Assembly (NCBI RefSeq): GCF_963662255.1
Contig: NW_026912178.1
Location: forward strand, 1,674,001-1,738,000
Direction of reading: 5' to 3'
Origin: Cinclus cinclus
Taxonomy: Eukaryota > Chordata > Aves > Passeriformes > Cinclidae
Length of the DNA: 64,000 nt
The translations under genes were made by a program, and so were the position numbers. Below are positions 23,520 through 36,600 of this stretch, piece by piece. Within the stretch, counting starts at the first letter, position 1; every line of letters begins with the position of its first letter. Under the pieces are notes generated by a model. That model saw nothing but the letters and a program-made list of their open reading frames with translations, was not told the origin of the DNA and searched no databases.

Positions 23520-25498
23520 GTTAAGAGAAGCAGGGAACCATTGTGACCCAATGCAGGCTAACAATCTAAGATTCCCTTTTGACACCAGGGGTCGCAAAAG
23601 GACCACAGATGAACTGTGACAGCATGGGGACCTATAGAAGCAAGGATCTATTATGACACCATGAAGGCCAAGAATCAAATGATTCATTGTGACATCAAGT
23701 GGCCTAAAAGGGCTTGGAATGCATTGTGACACCACAGAGGTTAAGAGAAGCAGGGAACCATTGTGGCCCAAGGGAGGCTAACAATCTAACGATCCCCTGT
23801 GACACCAGGGGTTGTAATAGGGGCAGGGATGAATTGTGAAAGCATGGGGCCCAAGAAAAACATGGAAACATTATGACACCATAGAGGCCAAGACTCAAAT
23901 GATTCATTGTAACACCAAGTGGCCTAAAAGGGCATGGGATGCATTGTGACACCACAGAGGTTAAGAGAAGCAAGGAACCATTGTGACCCAATGCAGGCTA
24001 ACTATTCAAGATTCCCTTTTGACACCAGGGGGCGCAAAAGGACCACGGATGAACTGTGACAGCATGGGGACCTATAGAAGCAAGGATTTATTATGACACC
24101 ATGAAGGCCAAGAATCAAATGATTCATTGTGACATCAAGTGGCCTAAAAGGGCTTGGAATGCATTGTGACACCACAGAGGTTAAGAGAAGCAAGTAACCA
24201 TTGTGACCCAAGTGAGGCTAACAATCTGATGATCCCCAGTGACACCAGGGGTTGTAATAGGGCCAGGGATGAATTGTGAAAGCATGGAGCCCAAGAAAAA
24301 CATGGAAACATTTTGACACCATAGAGGCCAAGACTCAAATGATTCATTGTAAAACCAAGTGGCCTAAAAGGGCATGGGATGCATTGTGACACCATAGGGG
24401 TTAAGAGAAGCAAGGAACCATTGTGACCCAATGCAGGCTAACAATCTAAGAATCCCTTTTGACACCAGGGGGCGCAAAAGGACCACGGATGAACTGTGAC
24501 AGCATGGGGACCTATAGAAGCAAGGATTTATTATGACACCATGAAGGCCAAGAATCAAATGATTCATTGTGACATCAAGTGGCCTAAAAGGGCTTGGAAT
24601 GCATTGTGACACCACAGAGGTTAAGAGAAGCAGGGAACCATTGTGACCCAAGGGAGGCTAACAATCTAATGATCCCCCGTGACACCAGGGGTTGTTATAA
24701 GGCCAGGGATGAATTGTGAAAGCATGGGGCACAATTAATCATGGAAATATTATGACAACATAGAGGCCAAGACTCAAATGATTCATTGTAACACCAAGTG
24801 GCCTAAAAGGGCATGGGATGCATTGTGACACCACAGAGGTTAAGAGAAGCAGGGAACCATTGTGACCCAATGCAGGCTGACAATCTAAGAGTCCCTTTTG
24901 ACACCAGGGGGCGCAAAAGGACCACGGATGAACTGTGACAGCATGGGGACCTATAGAAGCAAGGATCTATTATGACACCATGAAGGCCAAGAATCAAATG
25001 ATTCATTGTGACATCAAGTGGCCTAAAAGGGCTTGGAATGCATTGTGACACCACAGAGGTCAAGAGAAGCAAGCAACCATTGTGACCCAAGGGAGGCTAA
25101 CAATCTAATGATCCATTGTGACACCAGGGGTTGTAATAGGGCCAGGGATGAATTGTGAAAGCATGGAGCCCAAGAAAAACATGGAAACATTATGACACCA
25201 TAGAGGCCAAGACTCAAATGATTCATTGTAACACCAAGTGGCCTAAAAGGGCATGGGATGCATTGTGACACCACAGAGGTTAAGAGAAGCAAGGAACCAT
25301 TGTGACCCAACGTAGGCTAACAATCTAAGAATCCCTTTTGACACCAGGGGGCTCAAAAGGACCACGGATGTACTGTGACGGCATGGGGACCTATAGAAGC
25401 AAGGATCTATTATGACACCATGAAGGCCAAGAATCAAATGATTCATTGGGACATCAAGTGGCCTAAAAGGGCTTGGAATGCATTGTGACACCACAGAG
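21761..25498 (+). repeat. 17-monomer higher-order repeat, copy 1 (3,738 bp)
   Basis: It starts with an A2 monomer carrying CCATTGCGACACC. It contains the B4/A3 pair with CTATAATGACACC, ATGTTCCATTG and GGAAATATTTTG, then a B-B pair, then a B2 with CTATTCAAGATTCCC. The odd number of monomers follows from the B-B pair at 22,860-23,299. Confidence 0.9.
22860..23299 (+). repeat. B-B pair inside 17-monomer copy 1
   Basis: These two adjacent class B monomers are the same as 9,891-10,330 and were copied with the surrounding block. They reset the A/B phase of everything downstream. Confidence 0.87.
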
Positions 25499-28400
25499 GT
25501 TAAGAGAAGCAAGCAACCATTGTGACCCAAGGGAGGCTAACAATCTAATGATCCATTGCGACACCAGGGGTTGTAATAGGGCCAGGGATGAATTGTGAAA
25601 GCATGGAGCCCAAGAAAAACATGGAAACATTATGACACCATAGAGGCCAAGACTCAAATGATTCATTGTAACACCAAGTGGCCTAAAAGGGCATGGGATG
25701 CATTGTGACACCACAGAGGTTAAGAGAAGCAAGGAACCATTGTGACCCAATGTAGGCTAACAATCTAAGAATCCCTTTTGACACCAGGGGGCTCAAAAGG
25801 ACCACGGATGAACTGTGACAGCATGAGGACCTATAGAAGCAAGGGTCTATTATGACACCATGAAGGCCAAGAATCAAATGATTCATTGTGACATCAAGTG
25901 GCCTAAAAGGGCTTGGAATGCATTGTGACACCACAGAGGTTAAGAGAAGCAAGGAACCATTGTGACCCAAGGGAGGCTAACAATCTAATGATCCATTGTG
26001 ACACCAGGGGTTGTAATAGGGCCAGGGATGAATTGTGAAAGCATGGGGACCAAGAAAAACATGGAAACATTATGACACCATAGAGGCCAAGACTCAAATG
26101 ATTCATTGTAACACCAAGTGGCCTAAAAGGGCATGGGATGCATTGTGACACCACAGAGGTTAAGAGAAGCAAGGAACCATTGTGACCCAATGCAGGCTAA
26201 CTATCTAAGATTCCCTTTTGACACCAGGGGACGCAAAAGGACCACAGATGAACTGTGACAGCATGGGGACCTATAGAAGCAAGGATCTATAATGACACCA
26301 TGAAGCCCAAGAATCAAATGATTCATTGTGACATCAAGTGGCCTAAAAGGGCTTGGAATGCATTGTGACACCACAGAGGTTAAGAGAAGCAAGGAACCAT
26401 TGTGACCCAAGGGAGGCTTACAATCTAATGTTCCATTGTGACACCAGGGGTTGTAATAGGGCCAGGGATGAATTGTGAAAGCATGGAGCCCAAAAAAACA
26501 TGGAAATATTTTGACACCATAGAGGCCAAGACTCAAATGATTCATTGTAACACCAAATGGCCTAAAAGGGCATGGGATGCATTGTGACACCACAGAGGTT
26601 AAGAGAAGCAAGGAACCATTGTGACCCAATGCAGGCTAACTATCTAAGATTCCCTTTTGACACCAGGGGGTGCAAAAGGACCACGGATGAACTGTGACAG
26701 CATGGGGACCTATAGAAGCAAGGATCTATTATGACACCATGAAGGCCAAGAATCAAATGATTCATTGTGACATCAAGTGGCCTAAAAGGGCATGGTATGC
26801 ATTGTGACACCACAGAGGTTAAGAGAAGCAAGGAACCATTGTGACCCAATGCAGGCTAACAATCTAAGAATCCCTTTTGACACCAGGGGGCGCAAAAGGA
26901 CCACGGATGAACTGTGACAGCATGGGGACCTATAGAAGCAAGGATCTATTATGACACCATGAAGGCCAAGAATCAAATGATTCATTGTGACATCAAGTGG
27001 CCTAAAAGGGCTTGGAATGCATTGTGACACCACAGAGGTTAAGAGAAGCAAGGAACCATTGTGACCCAAGGGAGGCTAACAATTTAATGATCCATTGTGA
27101 CACCAGGGGTTGTAATAGGGCCAGGGATGAATTGTGAAAGCATGGAGCCCAAGAAAAACATGGAAACATTATGACACCATAGAGGCCAAGACTCAAATGA
27201 TTCATTGTTACACCAAGTGGCCTAAAAGGGCATGGGATGCATTGTGACACCACAGAGGTTAAGAGAAGCAGGGAACCATTGTGACCCAATGCAGGCTAAC
27301 AATCTAAGATTCCCTTTTGACACCAGGGGTCGCAAAAGGACCACAGATGAACTGTGACAGCATGGGGACCTATAGAAGCAAGGATCTATTATGACACCAT
27401 GAAGGCCAAGAATCAAATGATTCATTGTGACATCAAGTGGCCTAAAAGGGCTTGGAATGCATTGTGACACCACAGAGGTTAAGAGAAGCAGGGAACCATT
27501 GTGGCCCAAGGGAGGCTAACAATCTAACGATCCCCTGTGACACCAGGGGTTGTAATAGGGGAAGGGATGAATTGTGAAAGCATGGGGCCCAAGAAAAACA
27601 TGGAAACATTATGACACCATAGAGGCCAAGACTCAAATGATTCATTGTAACACCAAGTGGCCTAAAAGGGCATGGGATGCATTGTGACACCACAGAGGTT
27701 AAGAGAAGCAAGGAACCATTGTGACCCAATGCAGGCTAACTATTCAAGATTCCCTTTTGACACCAGGGGGCGCAAAAGGACCACGGATGAACTGTGACAG
27801 CATGGGGACCTATAGAAGCAAGGATTTATTATGACACCATGAAGGCCAAGAATCAAATGATTCATTGTGACATCAAGTGGCCTAAAAGGGCTTGGAATGC
27901 ATTGTGACACCACAGAGGTTAAGAGAAGCAAGTAACCATTGTGACCCAAGTGAGGCTAACAATCTGATGATCCGCAGTGACACCAGGGGTTGTAATAGGG
28001 CCAGGGATGAATTGTGAAAGCATGGAGCCCAAGAAAAACATGGAAACATTTTGACACCATAGAGGCCAAGACTCAAATGATTCATTGTAAAACCAAGTGG
28101 CCTAAAAGGGCATGGGATGCATTGTGACACCATAGGGGTTAAGAGAAGCAAGGAACCATTGTGACCCAATGCAGGCTAACAATCTAAGAATCCCTTTTGA
28201 CACCAGGGGGCGCAAAAGGACCACGGATGAACTGTGACAGCATGGGGACCTATAGAAGCAAGGATCTATTATGACACCATGAAGGCCAAGAATCAAATGA
28301 TTCATTGTGACATCAAGTGGCCTAAAAGGGCTTGGAATGCATTGTGACACCACAGAGGTTAAGAGAAGCAGGGAACCATTGTGACCCAAGGGAGGCTAAC

Positions 28401-28796
28401 AATCTAATGATCCCCCGTGACACCAGGGGTTGTTATAAGGCCAGGGATGAATTGTGAAAGCATGGGGCACAATTAATCATGGAAATATTATGACAACATA
28501 GAGGCCAAGACTCAAATGATTCATTGTAACACCAAGTGGCCTAAAAGGGCATGGGATGCATTGTGACACCACAGAGGTTAAGAGAAGCAGGGAACCATTG
28601 TGACCCAATGCAGGCTGACAATCTAAGAGTCCCTTTTGACACCAGGGGGCGCAAAAGGACCACGGATGAACTGTGACAGCATGGGGACCTATAGAAGCAA
28701 GGATCTATTATGACACCATGAAGGCCAAGAATCAAATGATTCATTGTGACATCAAGTGGCCTAAAAGGGCTTGGAATGCATTGTGACACCACAGAG
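25499..28796 (+). repeat. 17-monomer higher-order repeat, copy 2 (15 monomers matched)
   Basis: This matches copy 1 at a constant 3,738 bp offset with all the private marks, including TTGCGACACC near 25,557 and CTATAATGACACC near 26,286. Differences are few, for example GGGGAAGGG against GGGGCAGGG near 27,560. At 28,797 the monomers stop corresponding: this copy reads CCCAATGCAGG where copy 1 reads CCCAAGGGAGG. Confidence 0.88.
26598..27037 (+). repeat. B-B pair inside 17-monomer copy 2
   Basis: This is the third occurrence of the same B-B pair, 3,738 bp after the second. The first monomer has the private change GGCATGGTATGC near 26,795, which is absent from the other two copies and so arose after the duplication. 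Confidence 0.87.
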
Positions 28797-29675
28797 GTTA
28801 AGAGAAGCAAGCAACCATTGTGACCCAATGCAGGCTAACAATCTAATGATCCATTGTGACACCAGGGGTTGTAATAGGGCCAGGGATGAATTGTGAAAGC
28901 ATGGAGCCCAAGAAAAACATGGAAACATTATGACACCATAGAGGCCAAGACTCAAATGATTCATTGTAACACCAAGTGGCCTAAAAGGGCATGGGATGCA
29001 TTGTGACACCACAGAGGTTAAGAGAAGCAAGGAACCATTGTGACCCAACGTAGGCTAACAATCTAAGAATCCCTTTTGACACCAGGGGGCTCAAAAGGAC
29101 CACGGATGTACTGTGACGGCATGGGGACCTATAGAAGCAAGGATCTATTATGACACCATGAAGGCCAAGAATCAAATGATTCATTCTGACATCAAGTGGC
29201 CTAAAAGGGCTTGGAATGCATTGTGACACCACAGAGGTTAAGAGAAGCAGGGAACCATTGTGGCCCAAGGGAGGCTAACAATCTAATGATCCCCTGTGAC
29301 ACCAGGGGTTGTAATAGGGCCAGGGATGAATTGTGAAAGCATGGGGCACAATAAATCATGGAAATATTATGACACCATAGAGGCCAAGACTCAAATGATT
29401 CATTGTAACACCAAGTGGCCTAAAAGGGCATGGGATGCATTGTGACACCACAGAGGTTAAGAGAAGCAGGGAACCATTGTGACCCAATGCAGGCTAACAA
29501 TCTAAGAATCCCTTTTGACACCAGGGGGCGCAAAAGGACCACGGATGAACTGTGACAGCATGGGGACCTATAGAAGCAAGGATCTATTATGACACCATGA
29601 AGGCCAAGAATCAAATGATTCATTGTGACATCAAGTGGCCTAAAAGGGCTTGGAATGCATTGTGACACCATAGAG
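28797..29675 (+). repeat. Linking segment of 4 monomers
   Basis: The order is A2, B3 with CCAACGTAGGC and GATGTACTGTGACGG, A1 with TTGTGGCCC, then B1. The CCAACGTAGGC monomer resembles those in the 16-monomer repeat near 12,780 and 16,297 and the one near 25,308. Conversion or unequal exchange with those blocks is likely. Confidence 0.75.
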
Positions 29676-32313
29676 GTTAAGAGAAGCAAGGAACCATTGT
29701 GACCCAAGGGAGGCTAACAATCTAATGATCCATTGTGACACCAGGGTTTGTAATAGGGCCAGGGATGAATTGTGAAAGCATGGGGCCCAAGAAAAACATG
29801 GAAACATTATGACACCATAGAGGCCAAGACTCAAATGATTCATTGTAACACCAAGTGGCCTAAAAGGGCATGGGATGCATTGTGACACCACAGAGGTTAA
29901 GAGAAGCAAGGAACCATTGTGACCCAATGCAGGCTAACTATCCAAGATTCCCTTTTGACACCAGGGGGCGCAAAAGGACCACGGATGAACTGTGACAGCA
30001 TGGGGACCTATAGAAGCAAGGATTTATTATGACACCATGAAGGCCAAGAATCAAATGATTCATTGTGACATCAAGTGGCCTAAAAGGGCTTGGAATGCAT
30101 TGTGACACCACAGAGGTTAAGAGAAGCAGGGAACCATTGTGACCCAAGGGAGGCTAACAATCTAATGATCCCCTGTGACACCAGGGGTTGTTATAGGGCC
30201 AGGGATGAATTGTGAAAGCATGGGGCACAATAAATCATGGAAATATTATGACACCATAGAGGCCAAGACTCAAATGATTCATTGTTACACCAAGTGGCCT
30301 AAAAGGGCATGGGATGCATTGTGACACCACAGAGGTTAAGAGAAGCAGGGAACCATTGTGACCCAATGCAGGCTAACAATCTAAGAATCCCTTTTGACAC
30401 CAGGGGGCGCAAAAGGACCACGGATGAACTGTGACAGCATGGGGACCTATAGAAGCAAGGATCTATTATGACACCATGAAGGCCAAGAATCAAATGATTC
30501 ATTGTGACATCAAGTGGCCTAAAAGGGCTTGGAATGCATTGTGACACCACAGAGGTTAAGAGAAGCAAGCAACCATTGTGACCCAAGGGAGGCTAACAAT
30601 CTAATGATCCATTGTGACACCAGGGGTTGTAATAGGGCCAGGGATGAATTGTGAAAGCATGGAGCCCAAGAAAAACATGGAAACATTATGACACCATAGA
30701 GGCCAAGACTCAAATGATTCATTGTAACACCAAGTGGCCTAAAAGGTCATGGGATGCATTGTGACACCACAGGGGTTAAGAGAAGCAAGGAACCATTGTG
30801 ACCCAATGCAGGCTAACAATCTAAGAATCCCTTTTGACACCAGGGGGCTCAAAAGGACCACGGATGAACTGTGACAGCATGGGGACCTATAGAAGCAAGG
30901 ATCTATTATGACACCATGAAGGCCAAGAATCAAATGATTCATTGGGACATCAAGTGGCCTAAAAGGGCTTGGAATGCATTGTGACACCACAGAGGTTAAG
31001 AGAAGCAAGGAACCATTGTGACCCAAGGGAGGCTAACAATCTAATGATCCCCAGTGACACCAGGGGTTGTAATAGGGCCAGGGATGAATTGTGAAAGCAT
31101 GGAGCCCAAGAAAAACATGGAAACATTATGACACCATAGAGGCCAAGACTCAAATGATTCATTGTAACACCAAGTGGCCTAAAAGGGCATGGGACGCATT
31201 GTGACACCACAGGGGTTAAGAGAAGCAAGGAACCATTGTGACCCAATGTAGGCTAACAATCTAAGAATCCCTTTTGACACCAGGGGGCTCAAAAGGACCA
31301 CGGATGAACTGTGACAGCATGAGGACCTATAGAAGCAAGGATCTATTATGACACCATGAAGGCCAAGAATCAAATGATTCATTGTGACATCAAGTGGCCT
31401 AAAAGGGCTTGGAATGCATTGTGACACCACAGAGGTTAAGAGAAGCAAGGAACCATTGTGACCCAAGGGAGGCTAACAATCTAATGATCCATTGTGACAC
31501 CAGGGGTTGTAATAGGGCCAGGGATGAATTGTGAAAGCATGGGGACCAAGAAAAACATGGAAACATTATGACACCATAGAGGCCAAGACTCAAATGATTC
31601 ATTGTAACACCAAGTGGACTAAAAGGTCATGGGACGCATTGTGACACCACAGAGGTTAAGAGAAGCAAGGAACCATTGTGACCCAATGCAGGCTAACTAT
31701 CTAAGATTCCCTTTTGACACCAGGGGACGCAAAAGGACCACAGATGAACTGTGTCAGCATGGGGACCTATAGAAGCAAGGATCTATTATGACACCATGAA
31801 GGCCAAGAATCAAATGATTCATTGTGACATCAAGTGGCCTAAAAGGGCTTGGAATGCATTGTGACACCACAGAGGTTAAGAGAAGCAAGGAACCATTGTG
31901 ACCCAAGGGAGGCTTACAATCTAATGATCCATTGTGACACCAGGGGTTGTAATAGGGCCAGGGATGAATTGTGAAAGCATGGAGCCCAAAAAAACATGGA
32001 AACATTTTGACACCATAGAGGCCAAGACTCAAATGATTCATTGTAACACCAAGTGGCCTAAAAGGGCATGGGATGCATTGTGACACCACAGAGGTTAAGA
32101 GAAGCAAGGAACCATTGTGACCCAATGCAGGCTAACTATCCAAGATTCCCTTTTGACACCAGGGGGCGCAAAAGGACCACGGATGAACTGTGACAGCATG
32201 GGGACCTATAGAAGCAAGGATTTATTATGACACCATGAAGGCCAAGAATCAAATGATTCATTGTGACATCAAGTGGCCTAAAAGGGCTTGGAATGCATTG
32301 TGACACCACAGAG
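29676..32313 (+). repeat. 12-monomer module, copy 1 (2,638 bp)
   Basis: The module matches 39,348-41,985 at an offset of 9,672 bp. Correspondence runs one monomer further, to 32,532 and 42,204. Diagnostic marks are GATCCCCAGTGACACC near 31,050, TGGACTAAAAGGTCATGGG near 31,616 and CTGTGTCAGC near 31,751. A truncated form begins at 52,099. Confidence 0.87.
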
Positions 32314-33632
32314 GTTAAGAGAAGCAGGGAACCATTGTGACCCAAGGGAGGCTAACAATCTAATGATCCCCTGTGACACCAGGGGTTGTTATAGGGCCAG
32401 GGATGAATTGTGAAAGCATGGGGCACAATAAATCATGGAAATATTATGACACCATAGAGGCCAAGACTCAAATGATTCATTGTTACACCAAGTGGCCTAA
32501 AAGGGCATGGGATGCATTGTGACACCACAGAGGTTAAGAGAAGTAGGGAACCATTGTGACCCAATGCAGGCTAACAATCTAAGAATCCCTTTTGACACCA
32601 GGGGGCGCAAAAGGACCACGGATGAACTGTGACAGCATGGCGACCTATAGAAGCAAGGATCTATTATGACACCATGAAGGCCAAGAATCAAACGATTCAT
32701 TGTGACATCAAGTGGCCTAAAAGGGCTTGGAATGCATTGTGACACCACAGAGGTTAAGAGAAGCAAGCAACCATTGTGACCCAAGGGAGGCTAACAATCT
32801 AATGATCCATTGTGACACCAGGGGTTGTAATAGGGCCAGGGATGAATTGTGAAAGCATGCAGCCCAAGAAAAACATGGAAACATTATGACACCATAGAGG
32901 CCAAGACTCAAATGATTCATTGTAACACCAAGTGGCCTAAAAGGTCATGGGACGCATTGTGACATCACAGGGGTTAAGAGAAGCAAGGAACCATTGTGAC
33001 CCAATGCAGGCTAACAATCTAAGAATCCCTTTTGACACCAGGGGGCTCAAAAGGACCACGGATGAACTGTGACAGCATGGGGACCTATAGAAGCAAGGAT
33101 CTATTATGACACCATGAAGGCCAAGAATCAAATGATTCATTGTGACATCAAGTGGCCTAAAAGGGCTTGGAATGCATTGTGACACCACAGAGGTTAAGAG
33201 AAGCAAGGAACCATTGTGACCCAAGGGAGGCTAACAATCTAATGATCCATTGTGACACCAGGGGTTGTAATAGGGCCATGGATGAATTGTGAAAGCATGG
33301 AGCCCAAGAAAAACATGGAAACATTTTGACACCATAGAGGCCAAGACTCAAATGATTCATTGTAACACCAAGTGGCCTAAAAGGGCATGGGACGTATTGT
33401 GACACCACAGGGGTTAAGAGAAGCAAGGAACCATTGTGACCCAATGTAGGCTAACAATCTAAGAATCCCTTTTGACACCAGGGGGCTCAAAAGGACCACG
33501 GATGAACTGTGACAGCATGAGGACCTATAGAAGCAAGGATCTATTATGACACCATGAAGGCCAAGAATCAAATGATTCATTGTGACATCAAGTGGCCTAA
33601 AAGGGCTTGGAATGCATTGTGACACCACAGAG
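32314..33632 (+). repeat. 6-monomer segment present only in this copy of the long region
   Basis: The paired copies are collinear except that the upstream one has six more monomers here: the offset falls from 9,672 to 8,353 bp, a change of 1,319 bp. The segment starts with A1 and B1 (GAAGTAGGG, AAACGATTC) and ends in B3. Its monomers resemble those at about 38,033-39,347, so it may be a local duplication. Confidence 0.78.
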
Positions 33633-36600
33633 GTTAAGAGAAGCAAGGAACCATTGTGACCCAAGGGAGGCTAACAATCTAATGATCCCCTGTGACACCA
33701 GGGGTTGTTATAGGGCCAGGGATGAATTGTGAAAGCATGGGGCACAATAAATCATGGAAATATTATGACACCATAGAGGCCAAGACTCAAATGATTCATT
33801 GTTACACCAAGTGGCCTAAAAGGGCATGGGATGCATTGTGACACCACAGAGGTTAAGAGAAGCAGGGAACCATTGTGACCCAATGCAGGCTAACAATCTA
33901 AGAATCCGTTTTGACACGAGGGGGCGCAAAAGGACCACGGATGAACTGTGACAGCATGGGGACCTATAGAAGCAAGGATCTATTATGACACCATGAAGGC
34001 CAAGAATCAAATGATTCATTGGGACATCAAGTGGCCTAAAAGGGCTTGGAATGCATTGTGACACCACAGAGGTTAAGAGAAGCAAGCAACCATTGTGACC
34101 CAAGGGAGGCTAACAATCTAATGATCCGTTGTGACACCAGGGGTTGTAATAGGGCCAGGGATGAATTGTGAAAGCATGGAGCCCAAGAAAAACATGGAAA
34201 CATTATGACACCATAGAGGCCAAGACTCAAATGATTCATTGTAACACCAAGTGGCCTAAAAGGTCATGGGACGCATTGTGACACCACAGGGGTTAAGAGA
34301 AGCAAGGAACCATTGTGACCCAATGCAGGCTAACAATCTAAGAATCCCTTTTGACACCAGGGGGCTCAAAAGGACCACGGATGAACTGTGACAGCATGGG
34401 GACCTATAGAAGCAAGGATCTATTATGACACCATGAAGGCCAAGAATCAAATGATTCATTGTGACATCAAGTGGCCTAAAAGGGCTTGGAATGCATTGTG
34501 ACACCACAGAGGTTAAGAGAAGCAAGGAACCATTGTGACCCAAGGGAGGCTAACAATCTAATGATCCATTGTGACACCAGGGGTTGTAATAGGGCCAGGG
34601 ATGAATTGTGAAAGCATGGGGCCCAAGAAAAACATTGAAACATTATGACACCATAGAGGCCAAGACTCAAATGATTCATTGTAACACCAAGTGGCCTAAA
34701 AGGGCATGGGATGCATTGTGACACCACAGAGGTTAAGAGAAGCAAGGAACCATTGTGACCCAATGCAGGCTAACTATCCAAGATTCCCTTTTGACACCAG
34801 GGGGCGCAAAAGGACCACGGATGAACTGTGACAGCATGGGGACCTATAGAAGCAAGGATTTATTATGACACCATGAAGGCCAAGAATCAAATGATTCATT
34901 GTGACATCAAGTGGCCTAAAAGGGCTTGGAATGCATTGTGACACCACAGAGGTTAAGAGAAGCAAGCAACCATTGTGACCCAAGGGAGGCTAACAATCTA
35001 ATGATCCATTGTGACACCAGGGGTTGTAATAGGGCCAGGGATGAATTGTGAAAGCATGCAGCCCAAGAAAAACATGGAAACATTATGACACCATAGAGGC
35101 CAAGACTCAAATGATTCATTGTAACACCAAGTGGCCTAAAAGGGCATGGGATGCATTGTGACACCACAGAGGTTAAGAGAAGCAAGGAACCATTGTGACC
35201 CAATGCAGGCTAACTATCCAAGATTCCCTTTTGACACCAGGGGGCGCAAAAGTACCACGGATGAACTGTGACAGCATGGGGACCTATAGAAGCAAGGATT
35301 TTTATGACACCATGAAGGCCAAGAATCAAATGATTCATTGTGACATCAAGTGGCCTAAAAGGGCTTGGAATGCATTGTGACACCACAGAGGTTAAGAGAA
35401 GCAGGGAACCATTGTGACCCAAGGGAGGCTAACAATCTAATGATCCCCTGTGACACCAGGGGTTGTTATAGGGCCAGGGATGAATTGTGAAAGCATGGGG
35501 CACAATAAATCATGGAAATATTATGACACCATAGAGGCCAAGACTCAAATGATTCATTGTTACACCAAGTGGCCTAAAAGGGCATGGGATGCATTGTGAC
35601 ACCACAGAGGTTAAGAGAAGTAGGGAACCATTGTGACCCAATGCAGGCTAACAATCTAAGAATCCCTTTTGACACCAGGGGGCGCAAAAGGACCACGGAT
35701 GAACTGTGACAGCATGGGGACCTATAGAAGCAAGGATCTATTATGACACCATGAAGGCCAAGAATCAAACGATTCATTGTGACATCAAGTGGCCTAAAAG
35801 GGCTTGGAATGCATTGTGACACCACAGAGGTTAAGAGAAGCAAGCAACCATTGTGACCAAAGGGAGGCTAACAATCTAATGATCCATTGTGACACCAGGG
35901 GTTGTAATAGGGCCAGGGATGAATTGTGAAAGCATGGAGCCCAAGAAAAACATGGAAACATTATGACACCATAGAGGCCAAGACTCAAATGATTCATTGT
36001 AACACCAAGTGGCCTAAAAGGTCATGGGACGCATTGTGACATCACAGGGGTTAAGAGAAGCAAGGAACCATTGTGACCCAATGGAGGCTAACAATCTAAG
36101 AATCCCTTTTGACACCAGGGGGCTCAAAAGGACCACGGATGAACTGTGACAGCATGGGGACCTATAGAAGCAAGGATCTATTATGACACCATGAAGGCCA
36201 AGAATCAAATGATTCATTGTGACATCAAGTGGCCTAAAAGGGCTTGGAATGCATTGTGACACCACAGAGGTTAAGAGAAGCAAGCAACCATTGTGACCCA
36301 AGGGAGGCTAACAATCTAATGATCCATTGTGACACCAGGGGTTGTAATAGGGCCAGGGATGAATTGTGAAAGCATGGAGCCCAAGAAAAACATGGAAGCA
36401 ATATGACACCATAGAGGCCAAGACTCAAATGATTCATTGTAACACCAAGTGGCCTAAAAGGGCATGGGACGCATTGTGACACCACAGGGGTTAAGAGAAG
36501 CAAGGAACCATTGTGACCCAATGTAGGCTAACAATCTAAGAATCCCTTTTGACACCAGGGGGCTCAAAAGGACCACGGATGAACTGTGACAGCATGAGGA

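Noticed and set aside
35195..35380. 61-codon plus-strand frame
   Set aside because: It is created by the one-base deletion near 35,300; the intact copies near 43,560 and 49,280 lack it.
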